Of a stretch of DNA of 29,929 nt, positions 8,283 to 15,404 are shown piece by piece. Under the pieces are notes generated by a model, which saw nothing but the letters and a program-made list of their open reading frames with translations, was not told the DNA's origin and did no database searches. The DNA comes from Acidobacteriaceae bacterium (GTDB lineage: Bacteria > Acidobacteriota > Terriglobia > Terriglobales > Acidobacteriaceae). The DNA lies in contig JASHYS010000428.1 in NCBI GenBank assembly GCA_030042915.1, positions 1 through 29,929 on the forward strand, written 5' to 3'. Position numbers and translations under genes: made by a program. The stretch's first letter is position 1. Each line of letters begins with the position of its first letter.

Positions 8283-8362
8283 AAAGTGGAAAAAACTTTT
8301 CCCTCCGAGTGGAAAGAGTTGGGACAATGATCCGGGCATAAAGTGGAAAACTTTTTCCCTTT
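8283..8362. repeat. Repeated AGTGGAAAA/TTTTCCCT operator-like sites upstream of the EPS operon
   Basis: Two close copies lie at 8283-8305 (AAAGTGGAAAAAACTTTTC, then CCTC) and 8340-8362 (AAAGTGGAAAACTTTTTCCC, then TTT). Each contains a small inverted repeat, GGAAAA with 2-3 nt and TTTTCC. A weaker copy starts at 8308 (AGTGGAAAGAGTTGGG). Read on the minus strand the core is AGGGAAAA(A)GTTTT-CC. A similar core occurs at 21606-21643. They lie about 110-185 bp upstream of the presumed EPS operon start point, a usual place for activator sites. The rest of the 8202-8622 gap, between the divergent EPS operon and flippase gene, shows no convincing gene or sigma-70 promoter. Confidence 0.5.
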
Positions 8363-8622
8363 CGCGCACCCCCGGATAGCCGTTTCCCCCGCTTTTTCTG
8401 GCCCATCGCATGCCATTGCCGGCCTTCCCTTTCGGCATTTCAATTGCTAGCTAAAATTGCAGGAATAGCCCCATCCAAGAGGGAAGAAAATGCACTAAGT
8501 CATAGAAACGCAAACGGTTCCAAAAGTTTTGTGGTTTTTGGGGGACGCCATCGAGCGGTTCCTCGGCAAGCCCCTCCGCACGCCAAAACATAGAAAACGC
8601 TAAAATCTGAGAGTCCATCCGC

Positions 8623-10188
8623 ATGTCGAACACCAAGACTATCGCTCGGAACACCAGCTGGTATGGCATCGAGAACGTGATCACCGCTGTCGCGACCCTG
8701 ATCACATCCATCGCAATTGCCCGCACGCTGGGCCCGTCAAAGATGGGCTACATGGTCTACGTCATGTGGATCGCCACCCTGACTGCCAGTCTGGGCAGCC
8801 TCGGGATTCCCGCAACCACCGCAAAATACATGGCCGAGTTCATCGGCAAAGGCGACCGCGGCACCGCTCGATTCATCTACTTTCGAACCCTGTCTTTGCA
8901 AATCGCCTTCGCAACGGTCGCTACCAGTGGCATCGTTTTGTGGGCTTTTCTGCGCGGTCAGGCAGAATACCGGTCGGCGGCGCTGCTGGTCGTGCTTAGC
9001 ATCTGGCCGGGAATGGTCAATTCGGTTTCAGCCCAGGCCAACGTCGCCACTGAAAACCTGGCCGCAAATCTGCCCGGCTCGGTGTGGTCCACTTTTGTCT
9101 ACTTCGTCGCCATTCTGGCCACAGTGGTTTTTCACTGGGGAGTGGTCGGCGTGGGTGCGGCGTTCTTCAGCATGCGGGCCGTCGATTTTGTGGTTCGGCT
9201 CATTCCTACCATGCGGCGGGTCCTCACTTGGGAGAAACAGCATGTTCAACCGGAGGATTTGCGCAGACGCATGATCCGGTTTGCCATGCAGAGCGTCACC
9301 AGCATGGTTATCGGCCTCATCGTCTGGAGCCGCTCTGAGGTCATTTTGCTGCGCCACCTCAGCGACGATATTCGCCAGATCGCTTTTTATTCTGTCGCGT
9401 TCAGTCTCGCCGATCGCCTTCTCATCGCGTCCACTGTCTTCGGCTCCGCCGCCGCGTCCACCATCTTTGCCCAGCACGGACGCGACAAGTCAAGGAATTC
9501 TGCGGTTTCTGCTTCATCCTTTCGCTACCTCGCGCTCACCTCATTTCCATTGCACTTTGTAGCCGCCGCCATCGCGGCGCCGGCGTTGCTCCTGTTCTAC
9601 GGCGAGAGGTATCGGGGTGCGTCCATGGTGGTCACCCTGGCTCCCATTCTTTGCATGCCCAAAGCGTTCATGACTCCCGTACAGAGTCTGCTGCAGAGTG
9701 TGGAGCGGCAGGGGATCGTAATCTTTGCTACCATTCTGGCCGGCATCGTTGATTGGAGCGTGGCTGCATATCTCATTCCAGCCCACGGTGCCGTGGGTGC
9801 GTGCATCGGCAGTGGAGCAGCTCAGATCACCGCCATCACCATCATGTGGGGAGTGGCCATCCGCGCCTTCAATGTCAAACTGCCCTGGGTTCAGGTGGCC
9901 AAGACTGCCTTCATCAGCGTCGCCGCGTCGCTGGCCGCGCATTTCGTCGCCGTGCGCTTCGACCCGTTCTGGGGGATCGTGCTTGGCGGAAGCGCCGCCC
10001 TGGTGGTTCTTTTCGCACTCTTCTACCTGCTCCGCGTCCTGGAGCCGCAAGACCACCAGCGCTTCAAGGTCCTGGCCGGCCTCCTGCCCAAGCCCGTGGC
10101 GACGCGCATGATGTGGATTCTTTCGCTGCTGATCCACCCAAAGCCCACGGGCACAGCAAGCGAGGAACAGTTGGTCTTGAAGCCGTAA
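8623..10188 (+). CDS. Wzx-like polysaccharide flippase
   Basis: This is a 521-residue integral membrane protein of the polysaccharide flippase (MOP/MATE) superfamily. It would turn lipid-linked repeat units from the cytoplasmic to the periplasmic face. The protein starts MSNTKTIARNTSWYGIENV, which fits the usual amphipathic start of the family. About 12-14 hydrophobic segments follow (for example VITAVATLITSIAIARTLGP, VYFVAILATVVFHWGVVGVG and LAAHFVAVRFDPFWGIVLGG), with the internal charged loop RRVLTWEKQHVQPEDLRRRM. Its C-terminal tail is soluble. It is transcribed away from the EPS operon across a 466-bp gap. No strong ribosome-binding site is seen just before the ATG (only GAGAG about 8 nt upstream). 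Substrate specificity cannot be read from the sequence. Confidence 0.9.
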   Translation: MSNTKTIARNTSWYGIENVITAVATLITSIAIARTLGPSKMGYMVYVMWIATLTASLGSLGIPATTAKYMAEFIGKGDRGTARFIYFRTLSLQIAFATVATSGIVLWAFLRGQAEYRSAALLVVLSIWPGMVNSVSAQANVATENLAANLPGSVWSTFVYFVAILATVVFHWGVVGVGAAFFSMRAVDFVVRLIPTMRRVLTWEKQHVQPEDLRRRMIRFAMQSVTSMVIGLIVWSRSEVILLRHLSDDIRQIAFYSVAFSLADRLLIASTVFGSAAASTIFAQHGRDKSRNSAVSASSFRYLALTSFPLHFVAAAIAAPALLLFYGERYRGASMVVTLAPILCMPKAFMTPVQSLLQSVERQGIVIFATILAGIVDWSVAAYLIPAHGAVGACIGSGAAQITAITIMWGVAIRAFNVKLPWVQVAKTAFISVAASLAAHFVAVRFDPFWGIVLGGSAALVVLFALFYLLRVLEPQDHQRFKVLAGLLPKPVATRMMWILSLLIHPKPTGTASEEQLVLKP

Positions 10189-10387
10189 TCCAGTGCACAT
10201 CATTCAGAGCAGTTCGGCGGCCGGCTACGCGGTCATCACGCTCCGTCCGGAAGCCGCCGTTGGCTCGCTTGAAAGCACTCCTAAATTCTTGCGGCAAGCG
10301 TCTCCGGGCGCCTTCCCCAAGCTGTGGATTTCCGGTCCGTTTCTCGAAGACGCTTTGGAAGCGACGGGAACCATTTTCGGAAACGCT

Positions 10388-10403
10388 ATGCAAGAGTTTG
10401 CAT
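10388..10403. promoter_or_regulatory. Palindromic activator-site candidate upstream of the PEP-CTERM gene
   Basis: The sequence ATGCAAGAGTTTGCAT is an inverted repeat with 6-bp arms (ATGCAA/TTGCAT) around GAGT. It ends exactly 50 bp before the -24 element at 10454. Nearly the same palindrome (14 of 16 bases) stands exactly 50 bp before the -24 element of the PilZ gene. This is the usual distance range for binding sites of sigma-54 activators. The rest of 10189-10387 holds no gene I can support. Confidence 0.6.
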
Positions 10404-10453
10404 AGTATCACAATTCCGATCGCCTAATTCATTGAAAATGGTGATCTTCTGTT

Positions 10454-10469
10454 TGGTGCACAACCTGCA
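10454..10469 (+). promoter_or_regulatory. Candidate sigma-54 (-24/-12) promoter of the PEP-CTERM gene
   Basis: The site reads TGGTGCA-CAAC-CTGCA, which fits the broad consensus TGGYRYR-N4-YTGCW with GG and GC 10 nt apart. Transcription would start near 10480, leaving a leader of nearly 250 nt before the start codon. The palindrome 50 bp upstream and its twin at the PilZ gene make this more than a chance match. Confidence 0.6.
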
Positions 10470-10479
10470 TATTAGTGGG

Positions 10480-10727
10480 CAAGCGCGATTGGGGCGCATG
10501 GGTGTGCAGGTTCACATCACCCCGTGCGAGCGCGCCTGATTATTGAGTCCCGACAGCCGGAAAAAGACGGGGTGTTTATCCCGCGGTGCATGGAGTTCGT
10601 CCCTGCGCAAGTCTGGCCTATGGAATGCGGCATTTGGATTTTTCCTCGGCTTCTTTTGCCCCTCATCCATCATGTCGCAATTCATAAGAGTGCCTCTTCT
10701 CCAAGAAGGCGATTCTTAGGAGGTTTC
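10480..10727 (+). other. Presumed long 5' leader of the PEP-CTERM mRNA
   Basis: About 248 nt between the predicted sigma-54 start point and the PEP-CTERM start codon. It is rich in short G- and C-blocks that could pair (for example GGGTG near 10500 with CACCCC near 10520). It ends in a perfect AGGAGG ribosome-binding site at 10718-10723. I do not recognise a GEMM c-di-GMP riboswitch or another known class. An in-frame upstream extension is open here but has no ribosome-binding site or signal peptide, so I do not call it coding. Confidence 0.4.
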
Positions 10728-11192
10728 ATGAAATCGTTTGGTTTCGCTTTGCTTGTGATGGCGTCGGCCCTCACAGTTGCTCCCAGAGCGATAGCCCGGC
10801 CTCTGACCGATAGCGGTGCCGCGGCCGGCAACGATGCTGCTCGGATTTCGGGTCAGGTGACGTGGAGCGGCTATTCCGATCCCGGCTCCACCGTCCTCGA
10901 ATTATCTGAAGTTGTGGGCCAGCCGGCTTCGACGTCCGCGAGTCCCGTGCAGGGCGAGATCGCCAAGCCGGCGCCAAGCGGTGTTTCCACGATCCTCGGT
11001 TCTCACTTGTTCAAACGCTCGGGCTCCAAGTCGACGATTCGGGCCGTCGGTGGCAGCGCGAATGGCTACCGGGACTCGAATTCCGCTTCTCCTGAGCCAG
11101 GCAGTCTTGTACTCCTTGGAACGGGACTCCTGGGTCTGGCCTTCGTAGTATTCCGCAAGGCCAAGTCTGAGGAGGTCTCGGTGCAGAAATAG
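10728..11192 (+). CDS. Small PEP-CTERM sorting-domain protein
   Basis: This is a secreted protein of 154 residues. It has an N-terminal signal peptide (MKSFGFALLVMASALTVAPRAIA) and a middle part rich in Ser, Gly, Ala and Pro without a recognised domain. The C-terminus is a textbook PEP-CTERM signal: SPEPGSLVLLGTGLLGLAFVVFRK, that is Pro-Glu-Pro, a hydrophobic helix and basic residues (about residues 122-147). Exosortase normally cleaves such proteins at PEP and hands them to the envelope or matrix. No exosortase gene lies in this window, but the neighbouring EPS operon is of the type that goes with XrtA. The start is fixed by AGGAGG 4 nt before the ATG. The gene has its own promoter candidate and a strong terminator, so it is a single-gene unit. 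Confidence 0.9.
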   Translation: MKSFGFALLVMASALTVAPRAIARPLTDSGAAAGNDAARISGQVTWSGYSDPGSTVLELSEVVGQPASTSASPVQGEIAKPAPSGVSTILGSHLFKRSGSKSTIRAVGGSANGYRDSNSASPEPGSLVLLGTGLLGLAFVVFRKAKSEEVSVQK

Positions 11193-11254
11193 GTCTTGGT
11201 TCTCCCTTTCCTGCGGAGCACAGGGCGCCAAACGTGCCCTGAATTCTCCACCCA

Positions 11255-11283
11255 ATCCCCACCAAACCTGGTGGGGATTTTTT
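11255..11283 (+). terminator. Rho-independent terminator after the PEP-CTERM gene
   Basis: This is a perfect 10-bp stem (ATCCCCACCA / TGGTGGGGAT) with loop AACC, followed directly by a run of T. It lies 63 bp after the PEP-CTERM stop and closes that unit before the deacetylase-like gene. Confidence 0.9.
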
Positions 11284-11470
11284 GTGCAGGCAATTCTCAG
11301 AGCGCGGCCACCCAGCCGGTCCTCCGACGCTCAATCGGGTTGGAGCCATGACCGAAGCGCCATCCTGTTTTCTTTGACACGCCAACGGAGCTGGCTTGAT
11401 ACTGAAGCTGGCGGTTTCCTGCCCTATTGCGTCCGGGGGCGCCAGACGCTGAAAGCAATTTCCACCCTCA

Positions 11471-12559
11471 ATGAAGCTTCCGCGACACGCTGAAATCTGG
11501 CTTGTGCCGTATCTGAAGGACCGCTTTCGTAAACGCCGATTGCGCCAGAAGCCGAAACGCGTGTGGGTTGCCATTACCGATCATTACGAACCGATGGGCA
11601 TGGGCGCTTCTCTTGAAACGGCCCTGGGCCGCGTGGCGCGTTGGCGTGATGCCTGGGCGCGCATCGCCGGCGATGCGCCACGCGACGCGGCGGGTCATTG
11701 CCCGCAGTACAGTTTCTTTTACCCCCAGGAGGAATACCAGCACGAGCTGCTCGACGGAATAGCGGAAATGGTTCGCCTGGGCGTCGGCGACGTGGAGGTT
11801 CATCTCCACCACGATCAGGAGCAGCGCGAGCCATTTATAGGCAAAGTAACCGAGTTCTGCCGGCGCCTTAGGGGCGATCACGACCTGCTTCGCCAGAGCC
11901 AGGGCCGCACTGTCTTCGGTTTTATTCACGGGAACTGGGCCCTCGACAACTCCCGCCCCGACGGCAAATGGTGCGGCCTCAACGGTGAAATCGCTCTGCT
12001 GCGCGATCTTGGCTGCTATGCCGACTTCACCATGCCCTCTCTGCCGTCACCCACACAGGGTCGCATCGTCAATCAGATTTATTGGTGCACCGCCAACCCC
12101 GACAATCGCCCCAGGTCTTTTGATCACGGGATCGAGGCGTCGGTGGGCGGCGGCAAGCAGGGAGATCTGCTGATGATCACAGGACCGGTCGGGCTGCGCT
12201 TTGGCGAGCGCGTGGTTCCGCGGGTCGAAACCGGCGAGATCGCCGGCTACGATATGCCCACACCGGCTCGAGTGCGCCAATGGCTCGATTGCGCGCCCAT
12301 GATCGGGAGCGACCTGTTTCTCAAGCTTTATACGCACGGAGCCGACGACAGGAACCTGGAGCCGTTGCTCAGCGGCGGTCTGGCCAATCTCTATCGTTGG
12401 CTGGCAGAGGAAGCAGATCGGAGAGGGATCGAGGTTCACTGGGCTACCGCCTGGCAAATGTTCCAGGCTGTCACAGCATTGACCGAAAGCGGGCCTGCCC
12501 ATACCCCCATCGGCAGCCCGGATCGACTCCAGGCAGACCGGCCAGTCCAGTCTCCGTAA
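11471..12559 (+). CDS. Polysaccharide deacetylase-like protein of EPS clusters
   Basis: This is a soluble 362-residue protein without a signal peptide. The pattern suggests a divergent beta/alpha-barrel of the carbohydrate esterase 4 type. A strand with an acidic/His site occurs near residue 35 (VWVAITDHYEP, in place of TFDD). A His-rich metal-type motif follows (VEVHLHHDQEQ, about 107-117), then FGFIHGNWALDNS near 150 and LFLKLYTHGADD near 280. CE4 enzymes remove N- or O-acetyl groups from polysaccharides using an Asp-His-His metal site; whether this protein is active is inference. The missing export signal suggests a cytoplasmic role, perhaps on lipid-linked intermediates. It sits 63 bp ahead of the UDP-GlcNAc 2-epimerase gene, likely in one operon. 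The ATG has only a weak ribosome-binding site. Confidence 0.65.
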   Translation: MKLPRHAEIWLVPYLKDRFRKRRLRQKPKRVWVAITDHYEPMGMGASLETALGRVARWRDAWARIAGDAPRDAAGHCPQYSFFYPQEEYQHELLDGIAEMVRLGVGDVEVHLHHDQEQREPFIGKVTEFCRRLRGDHDLLRQSQGRTVFGFIHGNWALDNSRPDGKWCGLNGEIALLRDLGCYADFTMPSLPSPTQGRIVNQIYWCTANPDNRPRSFDHGIEASVGGGKQGDLLMITGPVGLRFGERVVPRVETGEIAGYDMPTPARVRQWLDCAPMIGSDLFLKLYTHGADDRNLEPLLSGGLANLYRWLAEEADRRGIEVHWATAWQMFQAVTALTESGPAHTPIGSPDRLQADRPVQSP

Positions 12560-12622
12560 TCTTGGCTTCGTCCCTTAGGATAAGCCGGGATGTAGTTCAA
12601 AATGAGAAAGAGGAGAGCACGA

Positions 12623-13702
12623 ATGAAGGTTTTGCACGTCGTTGGCGCCAGGCCAAATTTCATGAAGGCGGCTCCGGTCTATCGTGCTCTGGCAAAATCC
12701 GAGCAGAATCAGATACTGGTGCATACGGGCCAGCACTACGATGCACTGATGTCCGATGTGTTCTTCAAGGCTTTGGAAATACCGGATCCCGACGAGAGCC
12801 TCAATGTGGGCTCTGGTTCGCATGCCGAGCAAACCGCCAACATCATGATCCGCCTTGAACCGGTGCTTCTGAAGCGCAAGCCGGACCTCGTTTTGGTTTA
12901 CGGCGACGTCAACTCCACGGTTGCGGCGGCTCTGGTATGCGCCAAGCTTGGAATTCGCCTGGGCCATGTCGAGGCCGGTCTGCGATCCTTCGACCGTACC
13001 ATGCCCGAAGAGATCAACCGGCTCGTGACGGATCAGCTTTCCGACCTTCTATTCACGCCCTCTGCCGATGGCAATACCAATCTTGCCCGCGAAGGCGTTG
13101 CCGAGTCGAAAGTCTTTCTGGTCGGTAACGTCATGATCGACACTCTCATTCGCTTTCTGCCCAGCGCGGAAGATACTTTCCCCAAGCTTAAGGCCGATCT
13201 TTCGTTGCAATCCTTTGGCCTGATAACGCTCCATCGTCCGTCCAATGTCGATAATGAGGCCGACTTCCTTCCCCTGCTGAATGAGCTCGATAAACTAAGC
13301 CGCGATTTGCCGCTGATATTCCCGGTTCATCCACGCACCCGTCAAAGGTGGGCGGAACAACTCCGCGCGGCCAACCCCAATCTTCGCGCCATCGACCCGC
13401 TGGGCTATCTGGAATTCCTGGCCCTCCAAAAGCATGCCACCCTTGTCATCACCGACTCGGGTGGAATTCAGGAGGAGACGACTTTTCTTGGAACTCCCTG
13501 CTTTACCCTGCGCGAGAATACTGAGCGTCCCATCACCATCGACAGCGGCACAAATATTCTTATCGGGCGGGATTGGGGAAAACTGGACAAGGAGTTTCGC
13601 AATATCCTCAACGGCAAGCGCAAGCAAGGCGCGCGGCCGCCACTGTGGGATGGAAAAGCCTCGGAACGGATCGCTGATGTGGTCGCTACTCTCGATCGCT
13701 GA
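12623..13702 (+). CDS. wecB: UDP-N-acetylglucosamine 2-epimerase (non-hydrolysing)
   Basis: This cytoplasmic enzyme of 359 residues interconverts UDP-GlcNAc and UDP-ManNAc. Family landmarks are in order: VVGARPNFMKAAPVYRAL at the start, HTGQHYD, LVYGDVNSTVAAALVCAKLG, GHVEAGLRSFDRTMPEEINRLVTD, TLHRPSNVD, FPVHPRTRQ, and TDSGGIQEETTFLGTPCFTLRENTERPIT near the end. I chose the ATG at 12623 because AGGAG lies 9 nt before it and the family starts at MKVLHVVGARP; an upstream ATG at 12602 would add seven basic residues. It converges on the WbpA-type dehydrogenase gene with an 18-bp gap. A WbpI-type UDP-GlcNAc(3NAc)A epimerase is possible from the pathway context, but the sequence looks more like the general WecB group. 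Confidence 0.92.
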   Translation: MKVLHVVGARPNFMKAAPVYRALAKSEQNQILVHTGQHYDALMSDVFFKALEIPDPDESLNVGSGSHAEQTANIMIRLEPVLLKRKPDLVLVYGDVNSTVAAALVCAKLGIRLGHVEAGLRSFDRTMPEEINRLVTDQLSDLLFTPSADGNTNLAREGVAESKVFLVGNVMIDTLIRFLPSAEDTFPKLKADLSLQSFGLITLHRPSNVDNEADFLPLLNELDKLSRDLPLIFPVHPRTRQRWAEQLRAANPNLRAIDPLGYLEFLALQKHATLVITDSGGIQEETTFLGTPCFTLRENTERPITIDSGTNILIGRDWGKLDKEFRNILNGKRKQGARPPLWDGKASERIADVVATLDR

Positions 13703-13720
13703 GCCGTTGCCGGCGAAATC

Positions 13721-15067
13721 CTAGCAGCGCACGATTTTCGACGACGTGATGCCGCGCGTGGCGTTGCGAGTGTCAACCACCAGCTGCGCCTGCTCGACGA
13801 TGCTCCGAAAATCATAAGTGGAGTGATCGGTTACGATCACCACGGCATCGTACTTTCCCAGGTTTTCGAGCGGCACGCACGTCATGTTCAGGTCGTACTT
13901 CCGTCCACGGCCCACGGTAGGGAAGTAGGGGTCGTGATAGGACACGTCTGCGCCTCTCTTGCGCAGCAACTCGATAATCGTGAGCGAGGGCGACTCACGC
14001 AGGTCGTCGATATCGCGCTTGTAAGCCAGGCCGAGGACCAGCACCTTCGACCCCTTGATGGTTTTTGAGCGCTCATTGAGAGCCGCGACCACCTGATCGA
14101 TCACGAAGTAAGGCATGGCCGTATTCACTTCGCCGGCCAACTCGATAAATCGTGTGCGAAAATCGAACTCCCGCGCTTTCCACGACAGGTAGTAGGGGTC
14201 AATGGGGATGCAATGGCCGCCCAGTCCGGGGCCCGGATAAAATGCCTGGAATCCAAACGGCTTGGTCTTCGCCGCTTCGATCACCTCGTGGATGTCGATG
14301 TCCATTCTCATGCACAACTGTTTAAGCTCGTTCACCAGGGCAATGTTGACGCAGCGGTAGATGTTCTCAAGCAGCTTGGTCATTTCTGCCGCCCCGGGGC
14401 TGCTCACGGGCACCACGCGCCGAAAGATCGTCTCGTACATCGCCGTGGCCAGCTCCGCGGCGTCAGCGCCGCATCCGCCCACCACCTTGGGAACATCGCG
14501 GCGGTCAACGCTGTCATTCCCGGGATCTTCGCGCTCAGGTGAAAACACCAGGTGCACACCGCTTTCTCCCGCACCGCGCGAAACCTTCACACCGCGCGCA
14601 TTGCCTGCTTCCAGCAGCGGGACAACCACCTCTTCCGTCGTGCCCGGATAGGTAGTGCTTTCGAGCACAATGAGCTGACCGTCCTGAATGTGCGGCGCAA
14701 GCGACTTCACCGTTTCGCTCACATAGCTGAGATCGGGTTCGTGGTGCTCATCGAGCGGCGTCGGCACGCAAATGATCACCGCGTCCATCGTCGCAACTTC
14801 AGAGTAGTCTGTCGTGGCATGGAAGCCGGCGCGCTGCGCCTCCTGAATCGAATCGGGAAGAATACGAACGATATAAGAACGGCCAGAGTTCAGTTTCTCC
14901 ACTTTGTCGGCCGCGATGTCGAATCCCGTTACACGGAAGCCCTCGCCGCTGAAAAGCAGCGCCAGCGGCAGGCCGACATATCCCATGCCGACGATCCCGA
15001 TGCGGGCCTCGCGCGTTTCCATTTTTTTCTTGAGTTCCGGAATGGAATTAGCAGTGCTAGGTTTCAT
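13721..15067 (-). CDS. wbpA: UDP-N-acetylglucosamine 6-dehydrogenase (WbpA type)
   Basis: This is an NAD-dependent nucleotide-sugar dehydrogenase of 448 residues that oxidises C6 of UDP-GlcNAc twice to give the uronic acid. The Rossmann motif is IGIVGMGYVGLPLA (about residues 23-36). Further landmarks are VPTPLDEHHEPDLSYV, ESTTYPGTTEEVV, FSPEREDPGN, AAEMTKLLENIYRCVNIALV, and the catalytic Cys in GPGLGGHCIPIDPYYLSWKA. The run of these segments follows Pseudomonas WbpA closely as I remember it, more than UDP-glucose or UDP-ManNAc dehydrogenases. The product would feed uronic-acid residues of the EPS. The first ATG is used; a second at residue 16 (METREARIGIVG) is also possible, and neither has a strong ribosome-binding site. 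Confidence 0.88.
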   Translation of the reverse strand: MKPSTANSIPELKKKMETREARIGIVGMGYVGLPLALLFSGEGFRVTGFDIAADKVEKLNSGRSYIVRILPDSIQEAQRAGFHATTDYSEVATMDAVIICVPTPLDEHHEPDLSYVSETVKSLAPHIQDGQLIVLESTTYPGTTEEVVVPLLEAGNARGVKVSRGAGESGVHLVFSPEREDPGNDSVDRRDVPKVVGGCGADAAELATAMYETIFRRVVPVSSPGAAEMTKLLENIYRCVNIALVNELKQLCMRMDIDIHEVIEAAKTKPFGFQAFYPGPGLGGHCIPIDPYYLSWKAREFDFRTRFIELAGEVNTAMPYFVIDQVVAALNERSKTIKGSKVLVLGLAYKRDIDDLRESPSLTIIELLRKRGADVSYHDPYFPTVGRGRKYDLNMTCVPLENLGKYDAVVIVTDHSTYDFRSIVEQAQLVVDTRNATRGITSSKIVRC

Positions 15068-15404
15068 GGTCTCGATTGTACATCGTCACTTCAGCCATGC
15101 CGGATGATGCGAAGATGGCCTTTGACACTCTCAAGCTGAGCACCAGATACTGGGTTCATAGCAGTTCAGATCTTCTCGAGAAGAACCGGGATTTCCAACG
15201 CAGTTGCCTTGGACCTGCAGTTCCCTGGTTTTTTGAAAGCGCCGCGTTTCGCAAGTATTCGGCAATCCCCCGCTTCGGGATGGTTTTGGCCTTTTTCGGG
15301 ATGGCAATTGTCGCGCGCGGCTGGTATATGAAATCACAGTTGCCCCGCACTGAGATTTGAGCCGGTCTGCTGCATAAATGCCTGGCTAGATTCTGGAGTT
15401 TCTC
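15068..15404. other. Intergenic region between divergent wbpA and glycosyltransferase genes
   Basis: This region of 337 bp should hold the promoters of both flanking genes. It has a 10-bp direct repeat, TTCGGGATGG, at 15274-15283 and 15295-15304, 21 bp apart (two helical turns). TGGCAATTGTCGCGCG at 15302-15317 has GG and GC 10 nt apart but a poor -12 box, so I do not call it a sigma-54 promoter. A 94-codon plus-strand frame crosses it but shows no ribosome-binding site and no domain. Confidence 0.4.

Noticed and set aside
8400..8415. Minus-strand TGGCATG-CGAT-GGGCC as a sigma-54 promoter
   Set aside because: The -24 box is good, but the -12 box lacks both T residues, and the site lies far from the first gene compared with 8186-8201.
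10193..10405. 70-codon GTG-start frame directly after the flippase gene
   Set aside because: It has no ribosome-binding site, domain or signal peptide, and it ends across the palindrome at 10388-10403, which makes better sense as a regulatory site.
10524..10727. N-terminal extension of the PEP-CTERM gene
   Set aside because: The frame is open but would bury the signal peptide; the perfect AGGAGG before the ATG at 10728 fixes the start.
15076..15360. 94-codon plus-strand frame between wbpA and the glycosyltransferase gene
   Set aside because: One hydrophobic stretch is present, but there is no ribosome-binding site or family resemblance, and the region must hold the promoters of two divergent genes.
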